In this document: positions 1-6,583 of the stretch, in pieces
Position numbering within the stretch: position 1 is the stretch's first letter
How the letters are laid out: each line of letters starts with the position of its first letter
Assembly (NCBI GenBank): GCA_035540955.1
Contig: DATLFP010000215.1
Span: forward strand, 1-30,721
Reading direction: 5' to 3'
DNA length: 30,721 bases
DNA from: DATLFP01 sp035540955
GTDB taxonomy: Bacteria > Actinomycetota > Acidimicrobiia > Acidimicrobiales > CADCSY01
Translations under genes and position numbers: made by a program
The notes under the pieces: generated by a model
The model's input: only the letters and a program-made list of their open reading frames with translations
Database searches by the model: none
Told to the model about the DNA's origin: nothing

Positions 1-384
1 GCAGGCATCGCCTCGTTCACGATCATCGCGTCGAAGGAGCTCGAGCGGTACGGCGTGCGGGTCAACGCCATCGCCCCCGGCGCGCTCACTCGCATGACCG
101 AGAACCTGGGCATGGGCCAGCGGGCGGCCGAGCGCAAGCCCGAGGAGTTCGACACGATGGCGCCGGAGAACATCGCCCCGCTCGTGGTGTGGCTCGGCTC
201 GGGTCTGTCGGCGGGCATCTCCGGCCGGGTGTTCAACGTCGCCGGCGGTCAGATCAGCATCGCCGAGGGCTGGCACCGCGGGCCTGGCGTCGACAAGGGC
301 GACCGCTGGGATCCCGCCGAGCTCACTGAGACGGTCCAGAAGCTGGTCGCCGAGGCGGCCCCCCTACCCGGCCTGTTCGGCTGA
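1..384 (+). CDS. Short-chain dehydrogenase/reductase, C-terminal part (5' truncated by window)
   Basis: The reading frame is open from the first base and ends at 384. The visible 127 residues start just after where the catalytic YxxxK would be and contain the SDR stretch RVNAIAPGALTRMTE followed by the C-terminal cofactor/substrate lobe (ISGRVFNVAGGQ). The N-terminal Rossmann glycine motif lies outside the window. The IAPGALTRMTE form resembles the dehydrogenase domain of multifunctional enzyme type 2 (peroxisomal 17-beta-HSD4), which oxidises 3-hydroxyacyl-CoA with NAD. A MaoC hydratase, the partner domain in that enzyme, follows after 18 bp. A role as a 3-hydroxyacyl-CoA dehydrogenase in beta-oxidation of lipid or steroid side chains is therefore inferred; substrate is not readable from sequence. 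Confidence 0.85.
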   Translation, partial: AGIASFTIIASKELERYGVRVNAIAPGALTRMTENLGMGQRAAERKPEEFDTMAPENIAPLVVWLGSGLSAGISGRVFNVAGGQISIAEGWHRGPGVDKGDRWDPAELTETVQKLVAEAAPLPGLFG

Positions 385-402
385 GACTGAGGAGGAAGAC
401 CG

Positions 403-1263
403 ATGCCGCTGAACCCTGATGCCGTCGGCGCCACCGGTGACCCGATCGAGCGGTCGTGGACATCGAAGGACTGCCTGCTCTACGCCATCGGCGTCGGCGC
501 GGGCCAGATCGATCCGGTGAACGAGGAGCTGGCGTTCACCACCGAGAACTCCCAGGGCGTCCCTCAGCAGGTGCTGCCCACGTTCGCGGTCATCGCCGGG
601 ATGGCGGGCATGGGGGCGATGAGCAAGGCCGGCACCTTCGACCTGGCCATGATGGTGCACGGCGAGCAGGGCGTGCGCCTGCACCGGCCGCTGCCGGTCG
701 AGGGCACGGTCCGGGTCACCGGCAAGATCACGGGCATCTACGACAAGGGCTCCGGTGGGGTGATCGCCACGGCGAGCGAGGCGATCGACGCCGCCACCGG
801 CGAGCCGATGTTCACCACCACGGCGTCGCTGTTCGTTCGCGGCGAGGGGGGCTGGGGCGGTGACCGCGGCCCGTCGACCTCGGCGAACGCCGCGCCCGAC
901 CGCGCCCCCGACCACGAGGTCACCTACGAGACCCGTCGCGACCAGACGCTGGTGTACCGGCTGTCGGGCGACCGCAACCCGCTGCACTCCGACCCGAGCT
1001 TCGCGGCGCTGGCCGGCTTCGATCGTCCCATCCTCCACGGGCTGTGCACCTACGGCTTCACCGGCCGGGCGCTGCTGCACACGCTGTGCGGCTCGGATCC
1101 CGCCCGGTTCGTCTCGATGGACGCGCGGTTCTCCAAGCCGGTGATGCCCGGCGACGCGCTCACGGTGAAGATGTGGGTCGACGGCACGAGCGCGGTCTTC
1201 CAGACGGTGCGACAGGACGGCGACGTCGTCGTCGACCAGGGCCGCTGCGAGTTCCGTTCGTGA
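403..1263 (+). CDS. MaoC-family enoyl-CoA hydratase 2
   Basis: 286 residues with the double-hotdog layout of MFE-2-type hydratases. The N-terminal half (about 1-145) is the non-catalytic hotdog, with the family stretch RSWTSKDCLLYAIGVGAG. The C-terminal half carries the hydratase-2 signature YRLSGDRNPLHSDPSFA (about 182-200), whose Asp and His are the catalytic pair in this family. It should add water to trans-2-enoyl-CoA giving (3R)-hydroxyacyl-CoA in the cytoplasm. The ATG is preceded by GGAGGA at 391-396. The SDR gene ends 18 bp upstream and the next gene overlaps its stop by 4 bp, so this is one operon. The full length and motifs look intact. Confidence 0.92.
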   Translation: MPLNPDAVGATGDPIERSWTSKDCLLYAIGVGAGQIDPVNEELAFTTENSQGVPQQVLPTFAVIAGMAGMGAMSKAGTFDLAMMVHGEQGVRLHRPLPVEGTVRVTGKITGIYDKGSGGVIATASEAIDAATGEPMFTTTASLFVRGEGGWGGDRGPSTSANAAPDRAPDHEVTYETRRDQTLVYRLSGDRNPLHSDPSFAALAGFDRPILHGLCTYGFTGRALLHTLCGSDPARFVSMDARFSKPVMPGDALTVKMWVDGTSAVFQTVRQDGDVVVDQGRCEFRS

Positions 1264-1682
1264 CCACCCAGCTCGCGCTCGAGGACGGCTACTTCCACCT
1301 GCCCGACGCCGCGCACCCGCGCCCGCGGCTGATCGGCTCCTACAGCCCGGGCGCCGACGAGCACTTCTTCCCGCGCCGGAAGCGGTGCCCGATCACCTTC
1401 GGCCCCGTGGAAGACCGAGCATTGTCGACCGAGGGCGTCCTCTACTCCTGGACGTGGCTCCAGACGATGAAGTACGGGACGATGAGCGGTGGCGGCGAGC
1501 CCCACGGCATCGGCCAGGTCGACCTGCCGGAGGGAGTCCGGGTCCAGACTCGTCTTCTCGGCGCCATGGGCGACTGGGAGATCGGCATGCCGATGGTGCT
1601 CGACCTGCTGCCGGTCACCACCGATGACGACAGCAACGAGCTGTGCACGTACTGCTTCCGGGCCAAGCGCGAGGGTGACTGA
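1260..1682 (+). CDS. DUF35/OB-fold-like acyl-CoA-associated protein lacking the zinc ribbon
   Basis: 140 residues from a GTG at 1260 that overlaps the hydratase stop (GTGA). DUF35 proteins normally have an N-terminal zinc ribbon with two CxxC knuckles followed by an OB fold and act as obligate partners of thiolase-like lipid-transfer enzymes. Here the ribbon region (FFPRRKRCPITFGPVED) has a single Cys, while the following segment (GVLYSWTWLQTMKYGT) fits the OB-fold start of the family. The position directly before a thiolase-like gene, overlapping it by 8 bp, supports partnership. The missing ribbon is unusual compared with the second DUF35 protein at 14823-15227. Assignment rests on context and a weak fold resemblance, so it is less certain than the neighbours. 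Confidence 0.65.
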   Translation: MTTQLALEDGYFHLPDAAHPRPRLIGSYSPGADEHFFPRRKRCPITFGPVEDRALSTEGVLYSWTWLQTMKYGTMSGGGEPHGIGQVDLPEGVRVQTRLLGAMGDWEIGMPMVLDLLPVTTDDDSNELCTYCFRAKREGD

Positions 1683-2865
1683 CGTGGCGCTCGACGACGT
1701 CTACGTGATCGGCGTCGGGATGCATCGCATCTCGGGCGAGCCGATCCCTGTCCGGGACATGGCCTACGAGGCCGGCATCAACGCCCTGCGCGACGCCGGC
1801 ATCGAGTTCGACGCGGTCGGGTCGCTGTACAACGGCTACATCACGGGCGCGCCGATGCTGGGCGTCACCCTCGCCAAGGACTTCGGGCTCACCGGCGCGT
1901 CGGTGACCCACGTCGAGAACGCGTCGGCCACCGGCTCCTCTGCGTTCCGCGAGGCGGTGCTGTCGGTCGCGGGGGGCCACGCCCGCTGCGCCATGGCGCT
2001 CGGGTTCGACGCCAGTCCGGCGGCGATGATGCAGGGAGGTGGCCGTGGCATGGGCGGCGGCTTCGCGTCCATGTTCGGGCGACCGTCGGTCGAGAGCGTC
2101 CTCCTGCCCGCCGCGTTCTTTGCCTTGTGGGCGGTGCGGCGCATGCACGAGGCGGGCACGACGGTCGAGACGTATGCCGCCATCGCCGCCAAGAACTGGA
2201 ACCACGCTCGTTTGAACCCCTACGCACAGCGCCAAGCCGATCACGACGTCACGGTCGAGGAGGTGCTGGCGTCGACGATGATCGCCTACCCGCACACGTC
2301 GATGATGGCCGCGGCCGTGGGCGGCGGCGCGGCGTGCGCCATCGTCGCCGACCGCGCCATGGCCGAGCGGGTGCGCGCCTCCACCGGGCACCCACTCGTC
2401 CGCGTCCTCACCAGTCAGCTCCAGTCCGAGCGCTACACGCCCGGCCACGTCTTCATGGGTGCGGTGGTCGGCCCGCCCGAGCTGACCCGCAGCACGAGCC
2501 ACGCCGCCTACGAGGCCGCGGGTGTCGGACCGGCCGATCTCGACCTCGTGCACGTGCACGACGCCTTCCCAGTGGAGGAACTCCAGTACTACGAGCTGCT
2601 CGGCATCTGCGGGGACGGCGAGGGCGACAAGCTCGTGGCCGAGGGTGCCACCTCGATCGGCGGCCGCATCCCGTTCTCGACCGACGGCGGGCTCATCGGG
2701 CGGGGCCACCCGGTGGGCCCGACGGGGCTGGCCCAGATCTGGGACACCGTGCAGCAGCTGCGGGGTGAGGCGGGCGCCCGCCAGGTCGAGGGTGCGCGCA
2801 CGGGCCTCGCCCACATGATGGGCGCCGGCTCGGTCTGCGTGATCCACATCCTCCAGCGGGCCTGA
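1675..2865 (+). CDS. Thiolase-like (SCP2-thiolase/Ltp type) protein without nucleophilic Cys
   Basis: 396 residues from GTG 1675 (alternative GTG 1684), the usual length of bacterial lipid-transfer/SCP2-type thiolases. The N-terminal domain has the segment HVENASATGSSAFREA (about 81-96), where thiolases have Cys at the position here taken by Ser84. The C-terminal domain keeps GRGHPVGPTG, with the conserved His, and ends with GAGSVCVIHIL. Classical members cleave 3-ketoacyl-CoA with CoA. Members with DUF35 partners, such as mycobacterial Ltp2 with ChsH2, are retro-aldolases cutting beta-hydroxyacyl-CoA of steroid side chains. The loss of Cys together with the preceding DUF35-like gene makes the aldolase role the better guess here. 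It is the last gene of the + strand operon. Confidence 0.85.
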   Translation: MTDVALDDVYVIGVGMHRISGEPIPVRDMAYEAGINALRDAGIEFDAVGSLYNGYITGAPMLGVTLAKDFGLTGASVTHVENASATGSSAFREAVLSVAGGHARCAMALGFDASPAAMMQGGGRGMGGGFASMFGRPSVESVLLPAAFFALWAVRRMHEAGTTVETYAAIAAKNWNHARLNPYAQRQADHDVTVEEVLASTMIAYPHTSMMAAAVGGGAACAIVADRAMAERVRASTGHPLVRVLTSQLQSERYTPGHVFMGAVVGPPELTRSTSHAAYEAAGVGPADLDLVHVHDAFPVEELQYYELLGICGDGEGDKLVAEGATSIGGRIPFSTDGGLIGRGHPVGPTGLAQIWDTVQQLRGEAGARQVEGARTGLAHMMGAGSVCVIHILQRA

Positions 2866-2880
2866 GGAGGCGCCCCGGGT

Positions 2881-4032
2881 TCAGCCGACGGTCGCGCCCG
2901 CGGCGTCTCGGGGCAGGTGCGGAAGCACCTTGTCGGCGAACAGCTCCATCGACCGCATGACCTTGGTATGCGGCATGTCGCCGACCTGGAACATGCCCAT
3001 GAAGATCCCGGCGCCGCAGCGCTCCATGTTGCTGACGAGCCGCTCGCCGACCTGGTCCGGGGTGCCGATGAGCACCTCACCGGCGTTGAGGTCGGGCGCG
3101 GCCTGGGGCCCGCCGATCCCGCGCGCCTCGAGCATGCGCCGGAACGATCCCGAGGTCGTGTAGCCGGGCGGCATGAGCATCTGGGGCGGCAGCGCGAAGC
3201 ATCGCTCGGTGAAGTACCGGACGTGCGGTGCGACGGCGTCGAGCGCCTCCTGCTCGGTCTCGGCCACGTAGATGAGCGACGTCCACCCGAACTGCTCGGG
3301 GCCGGCCGTGTAACCGAAGCGCTCCTCGGCGAGACGGCGGTACTCGTCGTAGTAGCGGATGAGCTGGGGCATCGGCGTGTACGTGCACACGTAGGGGTAG
3401 CGGTGCTCGGCGGCCCACTCGATCGTCTCGGAGGATCCTTGGGAAGGCACGAAGATCGGCGGGTGGGGCTGCTGCAGCGGGCGCGGCCACACGTTGACGT
3501 ACTTGTAGCTGTAGTGCTCGCCGTCCCACGCGAACGGCCCCGGCTCGGTCCACGCCTTGACGATGAGGTCGTGCGCTTCGTGGAAGCGTGCCCGCGAGGT
3601 GCTGGGGTCGATGTTGAGCGAGAAGTACTCGGCACCGATGCCGCGCACGAAGCCGGAGATGATGCGCCCGCCGGTGATGACGTCGAGCATGGCGATCTCC
3701 TCGGCGACCCGCAGCGGGTTCTCCCGCAGGGCGATGCCGTTGCCGAGGATGGCGATCTTGGCGTTCTTCGTCCGGCCCGCCAGCACGCCGGCGATGATGT
3801 TCGGTGACGGCATCGTGCCGTAGCCGTTCTGGTGGTGCTCGTTCACGCACACCGCGTCGAAGCCGATCTCATCCGCGAACACGAGCTGGTCGAGGTACTC
3901 GGCGTAGAGCCCGGTGCCCTCGACGGGGTCGTACACGGTGTTGGGCATGAGAACCCACGACGACGTGTAGCGCTCGCGCACGTCGGCCGGGATCTTCGGC
4001 CACGGCATGAGATGGAAGTTGAAGAGCTTCAC
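2881..4032 (-). CDS. LLM-class flavin-dependent monooxygenase (luciferase-alpha-like)
   Basis: 383 residues beginning MKLFNFHLMPW from GTG at 4032; an upstream open frame in the same phase is the shadow of the hydrolase gene. Luciferase-family TIM barrel marks are visible: FDAVCVNEHHQNGYGTMPSPN (about 55-75), the barrel strand segment AMLDVITGGRIISGFVRGIGAEY, and WPRPLQQPHPPIFVP before the C-terminal half. The family uses FMNH2 or F420 to oxygenate or reduce small organic substrates; the EHH motif is common in FMN-dependent monooxygenases. The start overlaps the stop of the upstream hydrolase by GTGA, so it is the last gene of a three-gene operon (ACAD, hydrolase, LLM). The substrate is unknown. 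Confidence 0.88.
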   Translation of the reverse strand: MKLFNFHLMPWPKIPADVRERYTSSWVLMPNTVYDPVEGTGLYAEYLDQLVFADEIGFDAVCVNEHHQNGYGTMPSPNIIAGVLAGRTKNAKIAILGNGIALRENPLRVAEEIAMLDVITGGRIISGFVRGIGAEYFSLNIDPSTSRARFHEAHDLIVKAWTEPGPFAWDGEHYSYKYVNVWPRPLQQPHPPIFVPSQGSSETIEWAAEHRYPYVCTYTPMPQLIRYYDEYRRLAEERFGYTAGPEQFGWTSLIYVAETEQEALDAVAPHVRYFTERCFALPPQMLMPPGYTTSGSFRRMLEARGIGGPQAAPDLNAGEVLIGTPDQVGERLVSNMERCGAGIFMGMFQVGDMPHTKVMRSMELFADKVLPHLPRDAAGATVG

Positions 4033-4823
4033 GAGGGACCTCCGATCGAGGCGAGCGCGAACTCGGTGACGAGGCGGGCGAAGGCGTCGGGTGCCTCGAG
4101 CGGTACGACGTGGCCGACGCCGTCGAGGATCTCGACGCGGGCGCCGGGGATGAGGTCGGCGAGCCGCCGGCCGTGCTCGGCCGGCAGCAGGCGATCGTCT
4201 CCGCCCCAGATGACGAGCGTCGGCATGGTCAGGTGATGCAGTCGCCGTTCCAGGCGCGGGTCGTAGGACCGCTTCCACATGATGCGGGCGGCCGCCGCCT
4301 GCTCTTCGTACATGCGCACGATCATGTCCATCGGGTCGCCGCCGTCCGCGCCCGGCGGTGGCATGGGCGGCGGCCCGTTGAACAGCACGCCCATGGCCGC
4401 GGCCGGCTCCATGATGAACAGGTCCGGCATCGGCGACTCGGGACGCAGGCCGAGCGCGTCGACGAGCACAAGCGCGTCGACGAGGTCGGGCCGGTGCACG
4501 GCCAGGTCGGTGGCGATCCAGCCCCCGAGCGAGATGCCCACCACCGTCGGCCGATCGAGGCTGGTGGTAGCGAGGAAGTCGACGTAGTGGAACGCGAGGT
4601 CGTGCACGTCGCGCACCCAGTCGGGCAGCGGCGTGCCGGCGAAGCCCGGGTGCGCCGGCGCCCACACCGTGAACGCCGTCGCCAGCGCGTCCTGGGCGGG
4701 CGACCACGAGTCGCTCCCGCCGGCGCCGTGCAACCACAGCAGCGGTGGGCCGTCGCCCCCGACGAGGCACGGCACCGTTGTGCCGCGGACGTCGATCGTC
4801 GTCGTCCGAACGTCGGCGGTCAT
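4029..4823 (-). CDS. Alpha/beta-hydrolase
   Basis: 264 residues, a complete single-domain alpha/beta hydrolase. It shows the oxyanion strand LLWLHGAGGS (about 28-37), the nucleophile elbow GISLGG (Ser near 96), an acid after strand 6 in LVIWGGDDRLLP, and the catalytic His in DGVGHVVPLEAP near residue 240. A Met/Pro/Gly-rich insert after the central strands (MGVLFNGPPPMPPPGADGG) forms the cap start. Members hydrolyse esters, C-C bonds of meta-cleavage products or epoxides. The operon with an acyl-CoA dehydrogenase and a monooxygenase suggests lipid, steroid or cyclic-ketone catabolism, for example opening an ester made by oxygenation. Both ends overlap neighbouring genes by 4 bp. Confidence 0.9.
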   Translation of the reverse strand: MTADVRTTTIDVRGTTVPCLVGGDGPPLLWLHGAGGSDSWSPAQDALATAFTVWAPAHPGFAGTPLPDWVRDVHDLAFHYVDFLATTSLDRPTVVGISLGGWIATDLAVHRPDLVDALVLVDALGLRPESPMPDLFIMEPAAAMGVLFNGPPPMPPPGADGGDPMDMIVRMYEEQAAAARIMWKRSYDPRLERRLHHLTMPTLVIWGGDDRLLPAEHGRRLADLIPGARVEILDGVGHVVPLEAPDAFARLVTEFALASIGGPS

Positions 4824-6070
4824 CGGACCCTCGGGTTCTGCGGTAGCTCGCGGAACGGGGTGTTGCGATCGGGACCCGGTTCCTTCGGAAGGCCCAGCAC
4901 CCGCTCGCCGATGATGTTGCGCTGCACCTGGTCGGTGCCGCCGTAGATGGACGGAGCCGGCGACATGAGCGTGAGCTCCTGGATGTCGCCGCCACTCGCG
5001 GCATCATCACCAGTGACGGTGGCGTGCGGGCCGAGGATGGCGCACCCGAGATCGCGCGCCAGGCGGGTCATCTCGCTGTTGCGGATCTTCGCGAGGTTGC
5101 CTTCGCCGCCGGTCCGGGCGCCACCCGACTTCATGCGACCCATGTGCCACCCCGTGATGGCGACCAGGGAGTGGAGGAGGGCCAGGTCCTGGCGGATGAC
5201 GGGGTCGTCCAGCTTCCCGCGCTCGCGGGCGAGCTCGACGAGCTGGCGGACCCGAGCATGACCGACGCCACCTCCGCCCATCGCGGTGCGCATGCCGGCG
5301 AAGCTGCCTGCCGGCTTTGCGAGGTGGCCAGCGATCGTGCCGGCGACCGCCGCGCTCGGCGTGGCCGCATTGGCCCCGCCGATGCCGGCCCGCTCGACCA
5401 TCAGCGTGGTGTTGGCCACCTTCCACCCGTCGTGCACGTCGCCGATGACGTCAGCGTGGGCGACCCGGGCACCGTCGATGAAGACCTCGTTGAACAGGGC
5501 TCGTCCCGTCATCTCCCGGAGGGGGCGGACCTCGACACCGGGCTGGCGCATGGGGAAGGCGAAGTAGGTGAGTCCACGGTGCTTGGGCAGGTTGGGGTCG
5601 GACCTCGCCACGAGGATGCCGTAGTCGGCCCACTGCCCACCCGAGGTCCAGACCTTCTGGCCGGTGATCCCCCACTCGTCGCCGTCGCGCTCGGCGCGGG
5701 TCTGGAGGCCGGCGAGATCGGAGCCGGCGCCCGGCTCGGAGAACAGCTGGCACCAGCCGTGCTGGCCGTCGAGGATGCTGGGCACGAACCGCTCGATCAG
5801 GTCGGGCGACCCGTGGGCGAGGATCGTCGGCACCGCCAGCATCATCCCGATGCCGGTGGGCGGGCCGAGGGCTCCGCGCCCGGTCATCGCCGACGCCAAC
5901 GACGCCGCCTGCTCGCGGCTCCAGCCGCGCCCCCACGGCTCCGGGAGCATGGGGTTCGCCAGCCGCGCCGCGGCGAGCCGACTCCACCACTCGGCCACGG
6001 TGATCGACGGATCCCACTGCTCGTCGAGCCACTGCTCGGTCTCGGTGCGCACGTCGTCGATGGTCGTCAC
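4820..6070 (-). CDS. Acyl-CoA dehydrogenase (FadE-like)
   Basis: 416 residues with the ACAD order: helical N-domain (1-120), the FAD/substrate beta-domain with WCQLFSEPGAGSDLAGLQ and GQKVWTSGGQWADYGILVAR (about 125-170), and the helical C-domain ending GGTDQVQRNIIGERVLGLP. FAD-dependent alpha,beta-dehydrogenation of acyl-CoA is the expected reaction. The IYEGT motif of short/medium-chain ACADs, whose Glu is the base, reads IYGGT here, so the base must be elsewhere or in a partner subunit. A Gly-rich stretch (RTAMGGGGVGHARV) before the C-domain is shared with the paralogue at 8810-10078. It is the first gene of a three-gene operon and is divergent from the thioesterase. Confidence 0.92.
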   Translation of the reverse strand: MTTIDDVRTETEQWLDEQWDPSITVAEWWSRLAAARLANPMLPEPWGRGWSREQAASLASAMTGRGALGPPTGIGMMLAVPTILAHGSPDLIERFVPSILDGQHGWCQLFSEPGAGSDLAGLQTRAERDGDEWGITGQKVWTSGGQWADYGILVARSDPNLPKHRGLTYFAFPMRQPGVEVRPLREMTGRALFNEVFIDGARVAHADVIGDVHDGWKVANTTLMVERAGIGGANAATPSAAVAGTIAGHLAKPAGSFAGMRTAMGGGGVGHARVRQLVELARERGKLDDPVIRQDLALLHSLVAITGWHMGRMKSGGARTGGEGNLAKIRNSEMTRLARDLGCAILGPHATVTGDDAASGGDIQELTLMSPAPSIYGGTDQVQRNIIGERVLGLPKEPGPDRNTPFRELPQNPRVR

Positions 6071-6133
6071 AGGCCCTCCTCGCTATGCAACATGAACGCT
6101 AGTGTGTCTCGCGTCGCGGACGAGGGGAGCAGC
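6071..6133. promoter_or_regulatory. Divergent intergenic region between ACAD operon and thioesterase
   Basis: 63 bp separate the two start codons and must hold promoter and ribosome-binding signals for both directions. On the + strand GAGGGGAG at 6122-6129 lies a few bases before the GTG at 6134, which decides that start over the in-frame ATG at 6092. On the - strand GAGGAGG is just upstream of the ATG at 6070. No clear operator palindrome is seen. Confidence 0.5.
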
Positions 6134-6583
6134 GTGGCACGCCAGACGATGGAAGAGCGGTACGACCCGGCGATCGCCGACCGGTTCCTGGCGATGGCCG
6201 GCAAGAGCGGTGCCGGCGGCCTCCCCGACTACCTCGGCATCGAGCTCGTGCGGTTCGAGCCAGGCCGGCTCTGGTGCCGCGCCACGATCCGCGACGAGCT
6301 GCTGACACCCTTCGGCAACGTCCACGGGGGCGTGATCGCGGGCATCGTCGACCACATCACCGGCGTGGTCGTCTACCCGCTGATGAAGCCGGGGCAGTGG
6401 GCGGCCACGACCGAGGTGAAGCTGAACTACATCGGTCCGGTGCAGGCGGGCGTGGTCGAGACGGAGTCGACCGTGCTGGCGATGACGAACCGCAGCGCCG
6501 TCGTGCGAGGCGAGCTCTACTTCGGCGGGCGGCTCGTCTGCGCCGCCCAAGGCACCCTCACGATCGTCGACCCCAAGCCGTGA
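6134..6583 (+). CDS. PaaI-family hotdog thioesterase
   Basis: 149 residues from GTG 6134. It is a single hotdog domain with the PaaI/ACOT13-like pattern TPFGNVHGGVIAGIVDHITG (about 57-76), where the Asn/His-Gly-Gly segment and the following Asp build the active site, then the strand TTEVKLNYIGPVQAG and the closing strand CAAQGTLTIVD. Such enzymes hydrolyse acyl-CoA or aryl-CoA to the free acid and CoA, often to relieve CoA trapping during catabolism. It is divergent from the ACAD operon. Its 3' end overlaps the convergent GGDEF gene by 26 bp. An in-frame extension to ATG 6092 is possible but has no ribosome-binding site. Confidence 0.88.
   Translation: MARQTMEERYDPAIADRFLAMAGKSGAGGLPDYLGIELVRFEPGRLWCRATIRDELLTPFGNVHGGVIAGIVDHITGVVVYPLMKPGQWAATTEVKLNYIGPVQAGVVETESTVLAMTNRSAVVRGELYFGGRLVCAAQGTLTIVDPKP

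Noticed and set aside
5024..6133. Upstream extension of the thioesterase frame over the ACAD gene
   Set aside because: It is the antisense shadow of the acyl-CoA dehydrogenase. Family length and the ribosome-binding site support GTG 6134.
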